Positions 16,476 to 24,449 are shown, counted from the stretch's first letter. The stretch: DNA of 64,000 nt from Streptomyces sp. CCM_MD2014 (GCF_000772045.1 NZ_CP009754.1:372001-436000), one strand, 5' to 3'. Notes: generated by a model not told the origin, from the letters alone. Numbers and translations: made by a program.

Positions 16476-16718
16476 TCATGCGGCCAGGGTCTCGTCCTCC
16501 ACGGAGACGGTGACGCGTCCGGCGTACTGTTCAAGCAGCGTGTCCGCCGTGCGCAGGGCCTGTTCCGCGGTGCGGGCCCCGGTCAGCACGCACAGCGTGT
16601 ACGTGGCGTCCTCGAGGATCCTGCTCGTGGAGCCGGTGGGACACACGTCGTGGTCGATGCGCGCCTGGGCGAACCGAGCCAGCACCGTGCGCAGTTCCCT
16701 CTCTGCCGGAAGGATCAT
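16476..16718 (-). CDS. DUF5133 domain protein
   Basis: An 80-residue protein starting MILPAERELRTVLARFAQAR and containing EDATYTLCVLTGARTAEQALRTAD, the conserved core of the actinomycete DUF5133 family. I chose the ATG at 16718 because it matches the family start and has GAGAGGAAAG upstream. An open frame extends to 16811 but without sense. Function is unknown. Such genes often sit near STAS/anti-sigma regulators in Streptomyces, as here. It is transcribed in the same direction as STAS copy B but about 180 bp downstream of no clear partner. Confidence 0.8.
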   Translation of the reverse strand: MILPAERELRTVLARFAQARIDHDVCPTGSTSRILEDATYTLCVLTGARTAEQALRTADTLLEQYAGRVTVSVEDETLAA

Positions 16719-16902
16719 GGATGTCTTTCCTCTCCCCTCGCAAGTCCTTCCTCCGGCACGGCCGGCCGTGCCACGGGGAAGTGACTGTTCTCCATGACGC
16801 CTGACGGCCACGGATCCAAGCCGGGAGCGTCAGGCAGAACATCGGATGCCCTGTATCCGCGTCTCCAAGCGACACGGCTCGCGTTCGGTCGGGGCCCCGT
16901 GG

Positions 16903-17286
16903 TCAGTAGTCGCTAGCGGCCTCCTCCACCGTCGCCCCCAGCTTCAGGACGGTGTCGACGCCGGTGATGTGCAAGAGCCGCTGAACCTGCCGCGTCGGCG
17001 CGGCCACCCGGAAGTCGGTCGCCTGGTGGGTGAGGATCAGCAGATTCAGCAGGGTGGAGTCGGCGAAGGCGATGCCGGAGGCGTCCAGGACCACCCTCGG
17101 GAATTCCTTGGTCGCGGCTTCCAGTGCGACGGCCAACGGCTCGATCGAGTGCATGTCGTACGAGCCCCGAGCGCAGACGACCCCGGCTCCGTGCAGCTCG
17201 TACTGCGCCTGTGTGGGTCGGTCCGTGACCGGGAGCCGGCCCTGGCCGGTGTGCGAGCACGCTGCGACCGCTTCGTCCAAAGACAC
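16903..17286 (-). CDS. STAS-domain protein, anti-sigma factor antagonist (copy B)
   Basis: A 127-residue STAS protein, the paralogue of 13102-13485 with identical length. The core VVLDASGIAFADSTLLNLLILTHQATDFRVAAPTRQ carries the phosphorylatable serine in ADSTLL. The GTG at 17286 has GGAGGAGGCTCGAGA upstream. It diverges from winged-helix regulator B. The two STAS proteins differ mostly in the first 40 residues and the last 30, so they may bind different kinases. It should take part in a partner-switching cascade controlling an alternative sigma factor. Confidence 0.88.
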   Translation of the reverse strand: MSLDEAVAACSHTGQGRLPVTDRPTQAQYELHGAGVVCARGSYDMHSIEPLAVALEAATKEFPRVVLDASGIAFADSTLLNLLILTHQATDFRVAAPTRQVQRLLHITGVDTVLKLGATVEEAASDY

Positions 17287-17340
17287 TCTCGAGCCTCCTC
17301 CGTCTCACCCTGGACGGAACACGTCACCTTTAGCGCGAAA

Positions 17341-17368
17341 AGTATGTCATGCATTTGCCGTCACGCAA
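17341..17368 (-). promoter_or_regulatory. STAS promoter B
   Basis: On the minus strand TTGCGT (17368-17363), 16 bases, CATACT (17346-17341), the same spacing as promoter A. The flanking ATGCATGACATACTTTTCGC is identical to promoter A, but the inverted-repeat arms have diverged (TTGCGTGA versus TCGCGCTA). Confidence 0.65.
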
Positions 17369-17482
17369 AGACGGTCCCACGACTGTGCGTGCGGGCCACT
17401 GGCCGACGCCGGGTCAGGACGGCGAGCACCGGCACCCCATCGATCCCGGCACCCCCTCGCGTCCGCACCAGTGACATTGCGC

Positions 17483-17494
17483 GACACATGTGTC
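17483..17494. promoter_or_regulatory. Palindrome GACACATGTGTC upstream of winged-helix gene B
   Basis: A perfect 12-bp palindrome 44 bp before the regulator start, directly after TTGCGC. A half site (GCGACACA) occurs in intergenic region A at 13025-13032. It is a candidate operator for the winged-helix proteins. A TAGGAT hexamer at 17525-17530 lies just before the ATG at 17538. Confidence 0.5.
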
Positions 17495-17537
17495 ACGTAT
17501 AAAGTGTCTGCTAAAAGTAGTCCCTAGGATGCTGCGT

Positions 17538-17897
17538 ATGGTTGAAGTGCCTGAATCTCACTCCGGATGGACGTTCGTCACCAACCACGCACGTGTGCTG
17601 GCGGCCATCGCCGACAATCCGAACGTGCGGATCCGGGACATCGCCGTCCACTGCAGACTCACCGAACGCGCCGTCCAGCGGATCATCTCCGACCTGGAGC
17701 AGGACGGCTACCTCTCCCACACCCGCGAGGGACGCAGCAACACGTACCGCATCGAACCGGACAAGGTCCTCCGCCACCCGGCGGAAGCGGGCCTGACCGT
17801 GGCCGCGCTACTGTCCCTGCTCGTACAGGACGAGACGGACCACAGACGGCCTGCCGGCTCCGCCTCCCGTGCGGCCCGCTTCAGCGCCGCGCGATAG
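17538..17897 (+). CDS. Winged-helix transcriptional regulator (copy B of inverted cassette)
   Basis: A 119-residue regulator nearly identical to copy A (12636-12998). I see nine differences in the first 100 residues (for example AARCR versus AVHCR in the helix-turn-helix), and divergent C-terminal tails. The ATG at 17538 follows TAGGAT by eight bases, so a leaderless transcript is possible; a second ATG lies at 17529. The near identity of the DNA-contacting helix suggests both copies recognise the same operators and cross-regulate. Confidence 0.85.
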   Translation: MVEVPESHSGWTFVTNHARVLAAIADNPNVRIRDIAVHCRLTERAVQRIISDLEQDGYLSHTREGRSNTYRIEPDKVLRHPAEAGLTVAALLSLLVQDETDHRRPAGSASRAARFSAAR

Positions 17898-18130
17898 ACG
17901 GGCCGGACGGTCCCGCTCTCGTGGAGTTCCCCGCGCCGTTCTCCAGTAGGGAGGCGACGACTCCCGGAGGGGGCGATGACGTCCTGCGTGCACTCCAGTA
18001 CCACGACGTCCATTGCCCCCCGGCGGGAACGGCCGCAGCCGGTCCCACCCGGCATCTGTCACATCGCCCGGCCTTATGCCCACGACAACGACCCGGACAC
18101 GGGGCGGTCACATGATCGCCCGTACAGTTC

Positions 18131-18904
18131 CTAGCCCCGCAGTGTGCCCAGGAAGCGCACGTGCGGGCGGCCGGACGGGCCGGCGGGAGTGATCTCGGCG
18201 TCTACGCGGTAGACCTTCGCGACCAGGTCCGCCGTCAGGACCTCGGCCGGATCGCCGCAGGCCACGACCCGCCCTTCCGAGAGGACGACGAGGTGGTCGC
18301 AGTACATCGCGGCGAGGTTGAGGTCGTGCAGGGCGACCACGCTGGTGACGGGCAGGGCGGCGACGAGGGCCAGCACGTCCAGTTGGTGCTGGATGTCGAG
18401 GTGGTTGGTCGGTTCGTCGAGCAGGAGTTCGCGCGGCTGCTGGGCAAGGGCGCGGGCGATCTGGACGCGCTGGCGTTCGCCGCCGGAGAGGGTGTGCCAG
18501 AGGCGGCCCGCTTGGCCCGTCAGACCGGTGCGGTCCAGGGCGTCCGTCACCGCCTCCTCGTCGGCCGCCGACGCCGGTGTCCAGGCGCTGCGGTGCGGGA
18601 TGCGGCCGAGCCGCACGACGTCCCGGACCGTCAGTTCCACCTGGGTGTCCGCCTGCTGCTCCACCACGGCGACGCGCCGGGCTACGTCCTTGCGGCTCAC
18701 CCGGTCGAGGGGGCGTCCGTCGAGGGTGACGAGGCCGGAGGTGGGGACGAGGACGCCGGCGAGCAGCCGCAACAGGGTGGACTTGCCGGAGCCGTTGGGC
18801 CCGAGCAGCCCCGTCATGGCGCCGGTGCGCGGGCTCAGGTCGACGCCGTCGAGGATGAGCCGGCCACCGGTGGTGCGGGAGACCCGCTCGGCGTTCAGGG
18901 TCAC
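18131..18904 (-). CDS. btuD: Corrinoid (vitamin B12) ABC transporter, ATP-binding protein
   Basis: A 257-residue FecE/BtuD-type ATPase. Walker A is GLLGPNGSGKSTLL, the signature is LSGGERQRVQIARALAQ, Walker B is [12 protein letters not shown], and the switch histidine is in VVALHDLNLAAMYCD. The GTG at 18904 overlaps the permease stop. It energises uptake through the adjacent permease and lipoprotein. The substrate is assigned from the cobalamin riboswitch heading the operon. Without it the family could equally carry siderophores or haem. Confidence 0.88.
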   Translation of the reverse strand: MTLNAERVSRTTGGRLILDGVDLSPRTGAMTGLLGPNGSGKSTLLRLLAGVLVPTSGLVTLDGRPLDRVSRKDVARRVAVVEQQADTQVELTVRDVVRLGRIPHRSAWTPASAADEEAVTDALDRTGLTGQAGRLWHTLSGGERQRVQIARALAQQPRELLLDEPTNHLDIQHQLDVLALVAALPVTSVVALHDLNLAAMYCDHLVVLSEGRVVACGDPAEVLTADLVAKVYRVDAEITPAGPSGRPHVRFLGTLRG

Positions 18905-19977
18905 CGTGCCCTCCGGGTGCGGTACAGCACGAGCACGAACGCCGGTACACCGATCAGCGAGGTCACCACGCCCACCGGGACCTCTTGGGGTTCGAGGACG
19001 GTACGTGCCAGGGTGTCGACCCACACCAGGAACACGGCACCGGCGAGCGCGCAGACGGGCAGCAGCCGGGCGTGACCGGGGCCGGTGAGGGCCCGTACCG
19101 CGTGCGGCAGCACCAGTCCGACGAAGCCGATGGCGCCGGCCGACGCGACCAGGGCCGCGGTGAGCAGGGCAGTGGCGCACAGCAGCACCAGCCGGGTACG
19201 GGCCACGTGGACACCGAGTGCGGCCGCCGCCTCCTGGCCGAAGGCGAAGGCGTCCAGGGTCCTGGCGTACCCGAGGCACACGGCGAGGACCAGTACCAGG
19301 ATCGCGGCGGTGGTCCACACGTCGCTCCAGCCCGCGCCGCCGAGCGAGCCGAGCAGCCAGAACAGCACGCCGCGGGTGGTCTCGGCGTCGGCAGCGGTCA
19401 TGACCACGAAGGAGGTGAGCGCGGAGAACAGCTGCATCGCCGCCACGCCGGCGAGGACCACCCGGTCCGTGGTGCCGCCGAGGCTGTGGCTGAGCAGCAT
19501 CACCAGCGCGAAGGAGCAGACCGCGCCGATGAACGCCCCGCCGGGGACGGACAGCGCGCCGCCGCCCACGCCGAGCACGACGACCAGGACGGCGCCGGTC
19601 GAGGCGCCGGAGGAGACGCCGAGGACGAAGGGGTCGGCGAGCGGGTTGCGCAGCAGGGACTGGAGCACGGCACCGCACACGGCGAGTCCGGCGCCGCACA
19701 CCGCGGCGAGAAGGGTGCGGGGCAGCCGCAGGTCCCAGACGATGCCGTCGCGGATCGGGGACACGTCGCCGGCGGTGGTGCCGGCGCCGAGGTGGGCGGC
19801 GATCACGGACCACACGTCGGCGACGCCGATGTCCGCAGGCCCGATGGTGACGGCGACGGCCACGGAGGCGCACAGGGCGACGATCCCGGCCGCAGCCCAC
19901 GCGAGAGGGGCGCGGCGGAGTGCGCGTATGCCGGGGACGGAGTCCCGGGCCGAGGCCGCACGGCCCGCGGACGTCAC
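18901..19977 (-). CDS. btuC: Corrinoid (vitamin B12) ABC transporter, permease
   Basis: A 358-residue FecCD/BtuC-family permease with about ten membrane helices. Family signatures are LRLPRTLLAAVCGAGLAVCG, LLRNPLADPFVLGVSSGAS and GAIGFVGLVLPHAVR (the coupling region). The GTG at 19977 overlaps the substrate-binding protein stop (AAGTGA). It forms the membrane channel of a Btu-type importer. The start is set by the overlap; the upstream open frame lacks hydrophobic or conserved sequence. Confidence 0.9.
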   Translation of the reverse strand: MTSAGRAASARDSVPGIRALRRAPLAWAAAGIVALCASVAVAVTIGPADIGVADVWSVIAAHLGAGTTAGDVSPIRDGIVWDLRLPRTLLAAVCGAGLAVCGAVLQSLLRNPLADPFVLGVSSGASTGAVLVVVLGVGGGALSVPGGAFIGAVCSFALVMLLSHSLGGTTDRVVLAGVAAMQLFSALTSFVVMTAADAETTRGVLFWLLGSLGGAGWSDVWTTAAILVLVLAVCLGYARTLDAFAFGQEAAAALGVHVARTRLVLLCATALLTAALVASAGAIGFVGLVLPHAVRALTGPGHARLLPVCALAGAVFLVWVDTLARTVLEPQEVPVGVVTSLIGVPAFVLVLYRTRRAR

Positions 19978-21050
19978 TTGGCGAGTCCGAACTCGCGCAG
20001 CGCCGCCGCCACCTGCTCCACGCCCTCGACGGTACGGACGGTGGGGTTCATGGCCTGCCCGCTGAGCAGCACGTAGCGTTTCTCGCGGACGGCCGTCATG
20101 TTCCTGGTGACGGGGTTGGACTCCAGGAACTCGATCTTCTTCGCGGCCGTCTCGGCCGTCTGGGACCTGCGGGTGAGGTCGCCGAGGACCAGGACGTCGG
20201 GATCCCGGTCGGCGACGGTCTCCCAGCCGGCCTGTGGCCACTCCTCGTGGGTGTCGTCCATGGCGTTCCGGGCGCCGACCGCGCGGGTGATGACACCGGG
20301 GGCGCCGCAGCAGCCCGCGAGGTAGGGCGAGGCGGAGTTGGCGAACCAGTACATGAGGGTGACACCGGAGGCGTCGAGGCCGGATGTCGCCTTGGCCACC
20401 CTGGACTTGAGCTCGGCGACCAGCTTCTCGCCGCGCTGCTCGACGTCGAAGAGGCGGGCCAGGTCGCGGACTTCGCCGTAGACGGTGTCCATGGTCAGGG
20501 CCTCGGACCGGACGCCGTCGCCGTCGCCGCTGTTGTCCTTGCCGGCGCAGTCGGACGGGGACAGGTAGGCCGGTACGCCGAGTTGCGTGAACTGGTCGCG
20601 GGTGGCCACGCCGCCGGTGCCGAGCGTGGAGGCGAAGGAGGCGGCGACGAAGTCGGGTTCGGCGTCCAGGACCGTCTCGAAGGACGGCATGTCGTCGGCG
20701 AGCCGGGGGACGCCGGCGTTCGCCTTCTCCAGTCCCTTCATGACCGGGTCGGTCCAGGTGGCGGTGCCCGCCATGCGGTCGGCGAGGCCGAGCGAGAGCA
20801 GGATCTCCGTGGTGCCCTGGTTGAGGGAGACGGCCCGGCGCGGCGGCGCGTCGACCCGGACGTCGTGGCCGCAGTCGTGGACGGTGCGTGGGTAACCGGC
20901 CGCGTCGGCCCGGGCGGCCGGGTCGTCGCCGGCCGCGCCGGAAGCACAGCCGGAGGCCAGCAGGGCGCCTGCCAGGAGCAGTACGGGACCGCGCGGGGCA
21001 CGGTGGGAAGGGCGGAGGCGTCGGGAGCCGGCGGGGGGTGCTGCGGGCAA
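19974..21050 (-). CDS. btuF: Corrinoid (vitamin B12) ABC transporter, substrate-binding lipoprotein
   Basis: A 358-residue cluster-A binding protein of the BtuF/FepB type. A lipoprotein signal peptide (PVLLLAGALLASGCASG) gives Cys near residue 32 as the lipidated residue. The helical-backbone fold shows in RAVSLNQGTTEILLSLGLADRMAGTATW and DPDVLVLGDL. No ATG or GTG fits, but TTG at 21050 has AGAGGAT at good spacing, so I take that rare start. It lies directly downstream of a cobalamin riboswitch, so it should capture cobalamin or cobinamide outside the membrane. Confidence 0.85.
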   Translation of the reverse strand: MPAAPPAGSRRLRPSHRAPRGPVLLLAGALLASGCASGAAGDDPAARADAAGYPRTVHDCGHDVRVDAPPRRAVSLNQGTTEILLSLGLADRMAGTATWTDPVMKGLEKANAGVPRLADDMPSFETVLDAEPDFVAASFASTLGTGGVATRDQFTQLGVPAYLSPSDCAGKDNSGDGDGVRSEALTMDTVYGEVRDLARLFDVEQRGEKLVAELKSRVAKATSGLDASGVTLMYWFANSASPYLAGCCGAPGVITRAVGARNAMDDTHEEWPQAGWETVADRDPDVLVLGDLTRRSQTAETAAKKIEFLESNPVTRNMTAVREKRYVLLSGQAMNPTVRTVEGVEQVAAALREFGLAK

Positions 21051-21124
21051 GGAAGGATCCTCTGGCGTCGAGGGCTCATGCGCGAAGCCCGTCCGTACGG
21101 TGCGGCCCGCGCCGCACGCGGCAC

Positions 21125-21300
21125 GGGTGCCAGCAGGTCTTCGGACTCGGGTTCGACCGGACGGAACGCCTTCCCGGGCGGCGTACGCCGCCCAGTGGCC
21201 CGTGTCCCGCCCGTCCCCCTCACCGCTGCGCGTCAGTTCCGGATTCGCACCGGATTCCCTGACCCACCAGGTGGGTTCGACTGGCTTCCGCAAGCTACCA
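21125..21300 (-). promoter_or_regulatory. Cobalamin riboswitch
   Basis: On the minus strand the hallmark order is present: GGTGGGTCAGGGAATCCGG, GTGCGAATCCGGAACTGACG, GCGCAGCGGTGAGGG, then the B12-box GCCACTG at 21199-21193 and CCGAAGACCTGC near 21150-21137. A GTGCGGC/GCCGCAC hairpin (21100-21117) follows and may be the expression platform. It controls the btuF-btuC-btuD operon, switching it off when B12 is plentiful. Confidence 0.93.
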
Positions 21301-21365
21301 CAGGGCCCCCGCCCCGCCGGGGGGCGGGCCACTGCCCGACCCTCCTCCCCCCGGCGGGCCGTGCG

Positions 21366-22025
21366 TCAGCTCTTGGGCATGAGGACGGTGTCGATGATGT
21401 AGACGTTGGCGTTGGCGGTCTTCACGTTCCCGCAGACGACCTTGGCGGAGTCGTTGACCGTGTAGGACCCGTCCGAGCCCGACGTGGTCAGCCTGGACTT
21501 CTGCAGCGTCTCGAAGGAGCCGTTCTCCAGGTCCTTCGGTGCGAGCTTCCGGCCCACGACGTGATAGGTCAGGATGTCGGTGAGCATCTCCTTGTCGTTG
21601 AGGACCTTGTTCAGGTCGGCCTCCGGGATCTTGGCGAAGGCGTCGTCGGTGGGCGCGAACACGGTGATGTTCTCGGCGTTGTTGAGGGTGTCGACCAGAC
21701 CGGCCTTCTTCACCGCGGACACCAGCGTGGACAGGGCCGGGTTGTTCGAGGCGGCCGTGGCGACCGGGTCCTTGGCCATGCCGTCGAACGAACCGGCGCC
21801 CTCCTTCGGCACCGTGGAGCAGGCCGGACCGAACGGCTCGTCGGAGTCCGCCGTGCCGCCGGAGGCGTCGGCCGACTGGTCGCCGGTCGCCGCGGGGGCC
21901 GAGGAGGCGGCCTGCGCGGAGTCCGAGGAACCGCTGTCGCCGTCGTCGGAACAGGCGGCCAGGGACAGGGGCAGGACGGCGGCCGCGACGACGGCGACGG
22001 CGGAGCGGCGGATACGGGCGTTCAT
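21366..22025 (-). CDS. Fasciclin (FAS1) domain lipoprotein, MPT83/MPT70-like
   Basis: A 219-residue secreted lipoprotein. The signal peptide ends with lipobox LAAC (Cys25). A Ser/Asp/Ala-rich linker follows, then one FAS1 domain (about residues 80-218) with NPALSTLVSAVKKAGLVDTL, ENITVFAPTDDAFAKIP and LTYHVVGRKL. The ATG at 22025 has CAGGGAGATG upstream. FAS1 domains mediate adhesion or matrix contact. M. tuberculosis MPT83 and MPT70 share this domain and are the main SigK targets. A promoter matching the window's SigK-type motif lies about 184 bp upstream, leaving a long untranslated leader. Confidence 0.92.
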   Translation of the reverse strand: MNARIRRSAVAVVAAAVLPLSLAACSDDGDSGSSDSAQAASSAPAATGDQSADASGGTADSDEPFGPACSTVPKEGAGSFDGMAKDPVATAASNNPALSTLVSAVKKAGLVDTLNNAENITVFAPTDDAFAKIPEADLNKVLNDKEMLTDILTYHVVGRKLAPKDLENGSFETLQKSRLTTSGSDGSYTVNDSAKVVCGNVKTANANVYIIDTVLMPKS

Positions 22026-22208
22026 GGAACATCTCCCTGAAAACGGGCAGCACGAAGGCTGCGTCGGTACGGAGTCCTGGTACAGAGCTGAAGGGGTGTG
22101 CGGCGGGCCGCCGAGGAAGCGGTGCCGTTACGCGGCGGCCGGCCGACCCGGGTCCGGGGTCAGCCGCCCGTTCGCGGTCGGCACGGTCTCGATTCTTCCC
22201 TCACACGG

Positions 22209-22239
22209 GGAATCCGGAGCAGGCCCCACCCCGGATTGG
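22209..22239 (-). promoter_or_regulatory. SigK-type ECF promoter upstream of the fasciclin lipoprotein
   Basis: On the minus strand CCAATCC (22239-22233), 15 bases, CCGGATTCC (22217-22209). It differs from the other two sites only at one base of the second block. It is the only recognisable promoter-like element between the M56 gene end (22327) and the fasciclin start. Confidence 0.7.
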
Positions 22240-22242
22240 TCT

Positions 22243-22260
22243 CTCACTCGATCGAGTGAG
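22243..22260. promoter_or_regulatory. Perfect 18-bp palindrome CTCACTCGATCGAGTGAG
   Basis: The palindrome sits 3 bp upstream of the CCAATCC block of the fasciclin promoter and 67 bp past the M56 stop. It may be an operator for a second regulator of the fasciclin gene. A terminator role is less likely given the short stem and moderate GC content. Confidence 0.5.
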
Positions 22261-22326
22261 GAAGTTGCGACGGAGCTCCTGTGGCCTGCGGGTTCCCCGG
22301 GGTTGCCGTCGGAGGGTGAGGGGCGC

Positions 22327-23259
22327 TCAGAACGGCGTCGCGGCCCGCAGGATGAGGAACATGGTGACGGCGGCGTTCGCGGACGACATCGCCGAGACGG
22401 CGGTTCCGGCGGCCGCGGCCCACGCCGCCAGGCCCACCGAGGTGAACGCCGGGGGCCAGGTGCGCACGGCGGGAGCGGGGCCCAGCAGGGCGGCCACCCG
22501 ACGGGGCACCGGGCCGGGCGCCGCGAGACCGGCGAGGGTGGCGACGGGAGTGCCGCGGGAGACGAGGGCCGCCTTGCCGATCGCGGTCGCCACGGCGCGG
22601 CGGTCACCGACCGCGCGGGCGGCCGCCTCGTCCGCCCACCGCTCCGCCGTGTAGGACACGGCCGTGCGCAGGGGGCGCAGGAACGGGTTGGCCAGCGCGG
22701 CGAGCCGGACGGCGAGCAGGTAGCGGTGGTGCCGGGCGGCGAGATGGGCGCGTTCGTGGGCGAAAAGGGCGCGCCGTTCCCCCGGTTCGAGGCAGTCGAG
22801 CAGGGCGGTGCTCACCACCACGCGGTCCCTTCGGCCGCCGGGCAGCGCGTAGGCGTAGGGCACGTCGTCCGGCAGCACGGCCACCCCGGTGCCCGGCAGT
22901 CCGGCCAGCGCGCGGTGGGCGCGACGGCGCACCCTGCCGTGTCGCCACAGGGTTCGCGCCGAGGCCGCGACCACCGCGCAGAGCGCGGGAATCGCGGCCT
23001 TGCCGACGACCTCGTCGTAGGGCACCGCTGCCCGTACCTCGGGGTCCGACCAGCCGTCGGGCAGCGGGTTGCCCGGGAGCTGGGCGGTGCCGACGACCAT
23101 CACCAGGGCCAGGCACACGGTGCTGCACAGGGCCATCACGGCGGCGACGGCGGTGAGCAGCCTGGTCGCGGTGCGCGGGTGCAGGTGCTGCTCGGCCAGT
23201 CTGGCGATCGGCCACGCCGTCAGCGGCAGGACCAGGGGCAGGAAGACGAAGACGCCCAT
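22327..23259 (-). CDS. M56 family (BlaR1-like) membrane metallopeptidase
   Basis: A 310-residue integral membrane protease. It has about four membrane segments, with the zinc motif HERAH in ALFAHERAHLAARHHRYLL (near residue 165) and a downstream ERWADEAAA that supplies the third ligand. It lacks the C-terminal penicillin-binding sensor of true BlaR1, as do most actinomycete M56 proteins. It lies 6 bp after a BlaI-type repressor gene, the usual pair. It probably cleaves that repressor on a surface signal. Confidence 0.88.
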   Translation of the reverse strand: MGVFVFLPLVLPLTAWPIARLAEQHLHPRTATRLLTAVAAVMALCSTVCLALVMVVGTAQLPGNPLPDGWSDPEVRAAVPYDEVVGKAAIPALCAVVAASARTLWRHGRVRRRAHRALAGLPGTGVAVLPDDVPYAYALPGGRRDRVVVSTALLDCLEPGERRALFAHERAHLAARHHRYLLAVRLAALANPFLRPLRTAVSYTAERWADEAAARAVGDRRAVATAIGKAALVSRGTPVATLAGLAAPGPVPRRVAALLGPAPAVRTWPPAFTSVGLAAWAAAAGTAVSAMSSANAAVTMFLILRAATPF

Positions 23260-23265
23260 ACGGTG

Positions 23266-23652
23266 TCAGCCGTCCTCCGCGGCGCGCGCGTGCCCGAGCA
23301 GTGCGCGCAGCAGTCGCTCGTCGTCCGGGTCGAGGCCCGTGACGAAGCTGGCCAGCACCGCCTCGCGGTCGCTCTCGGCGTCCAGGACCTTGCGCATCTT
23401 CCGCGCGGCGAGTCCGGCCTGGTCCGAGGCGGGCGTCCAGGCGAAGGACCGGCCCGCGCGCTCACGGCTGACGGCGCCCTTCTCGAGGAGCCGGGTCAGG
23501 ATCGTGATCACGGTGGTGTAGGCGAGGTCGCCGCCGAGGCGTTCTTGCACCCAGCCGGCCGTCGCGGGCCCGTCCGCCTCGCGCAGCGCGGACAGCACCA
23601 GCGCTTCCAGCTCGCCCTGCCCCCGTCGCCGCGGACGCCGGTCATCCCTCAC
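23266..23652 (-). CDS. BlaI/MecI/CopY-family transcriptional repressor
   Basis: A 128-residue winged-helix repressor: LEALVLSALREADGPATAGWVQERLGGDLAYTTVITILTRLLEKGAVSRERAGRSFAW is the DNA-binding domain, followed by a dimerisation helix region. I chose the GTG at 23652, which has AAGGAGG seven bases upstream; the longer frame to 23694 adds only basic residues and would place the ribosome site inside the gene. It probably binds CTACAGTGTTGTAG at 23713-23726, controlling itself, the M56 protease and perhaps the divergent TerD gene. Confidence 0.9.
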   Translation of the reverse strand: MRDDRRPRRRGQGELEALVLSALREADGPATAGWVQERLGGDLAYTTVITILTRLLEKGAVSRERAGRSFAWTPASDQAGLAARKMRKVLDAESDREAVLASFVTGLDPDDERLLRALLGHARAAEDG

Positions 23653-23712
23653 GGCCCGCCTCCTTCCGCCGCCGATCGTCTTCCGGAGCGACATCGTATA
23701 GAAGGCTTACTT

Positions 23713-23726
23713 CTACAGTGTTGTAG
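23713..23726. promoter_or_regulatory. BlaI-type operator CTACA-N4-TGTAG
   Basis: A 14-bp dyad (CTACA GTGT TGTAG) in the 136-bp gap between the divergent BlaI-type and TerD genes. It fits the TACA/TGTA core of known BlaI/MecI operators. The AT-rich setting suggests overlap with a promoter. Confidence 0.7.
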
Positions 23727-23788
23727 ATTTACGGCAGGCAGCACGCACGAGGAACACGAACGCAGCGAACGCGACGAAGGAGAACACA

Positions 23789-24364
23789 GTGGGAGTTTCC
23801 CTGGCCAAGGGCGGCAACGTCTCGCTCAGCAAGGAGGCGCCCGGCCTGACCGCCGTGCTGGTCGGTCTGGGCTGGGACGTGCGCACCACGACCGGCACCG
23901 ACTACGACCTGGACGCCTCCGCGCTGCTCCTGGACGCGTCGGGCAAGGTGCTCTCGGACCGGCACTTCGTCTTCTACAACAACCTCACCAGCCCCGACGG
24001 CTCGGTCGAGCACACCGGCGACAACCTCACCGGCGAGGGCGAGGGCGACGACGAGGCGGTCAAGGTGAACCTGGCCGGCGTCCCGGCCGAGGTGGACCGG
24101 ATCGTCTTCCCGGTCTCCATCCACGACGCGGAGAACCGCGGCCAGAGCTTCGGCCAGGTCCGCAACGCCTTCATCCGCGTCGTCAACCAGGCCAACAACC
24201 AGGAACTCGCCCGCTACGACCTGTCCGAGGACGCCTCGACCGAGACCGCGATGGTCTTCGGCGAGCTGTACCGGCACGGCGCCGAGTGGAAGTTCCGGGC
24301 GGTCGGACAGGGGTACGCCTCGGGCCTCGCGGGCATCGCCGCGGACTTCGGCGTCAACGTCTGA
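23789..24364 (+). CDS. TerD family protein
   Basis: A 191-residue TerD/TerE-type protein. It starts [29 protein letters not shown] and carries the calcium-binding acidic motifs [12 protein letters not shown] and [22 protein letters not shown]. The GTG at 23789 has GAAGGAGAACACA before it. Family members bind Ca2+ and are linked to tellurite and general stress; several paralogues are normal in Streptomyces. Its promoter region carries a BlaI-type operator, which would tie it to the neighbouring repressor. Confidence 0.92.
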   Translation: MGVSLAKGGNVSLSKEAPGLTAVLVGLGWDVRTTTGTDYDLDASALLLDASGKVLSDRHFVFYNNLTSPDGSVEHTGDNLTGEGEGDDEAVKVNLAGVPAEVDRIVFPVSIHDAENRGQSFGQVRNAFIRVVNQANNQELARYDLSEDASTETAMVFGELYRHGAEWKFRAVGQGYASGLAGIAADFGVNV

Positions 24365-24397
24365 TCCGGCACCCCGGCCCGACGGCAGGACCGGTGT

Positions 24398-24426
24398 CCC
24401 CGCCGGGCGCGGGGCGCCCGGCGGGG
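24398..24426. terminator. Terminator hairpin between TerD and LPMO genes
   Basis: A 13-bp perfect stem (CCCCGCCGGGCGC with GCGCCCGGCGGGG) around a GGG loop, in the gap between two convergent genes. It can serve both. Confidence 0.75.
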
Positions 24427-24449
24427 GTGGGGGGAGGGAGTGGCGCGGG

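Noticed and set aside
22128..22181. Small minus-strand frame in the fasciclin leader (from a GTG)
   Set aside because: 18 codons, no ribosome site, Pro/Arg/Ala composition. It looks like chance.
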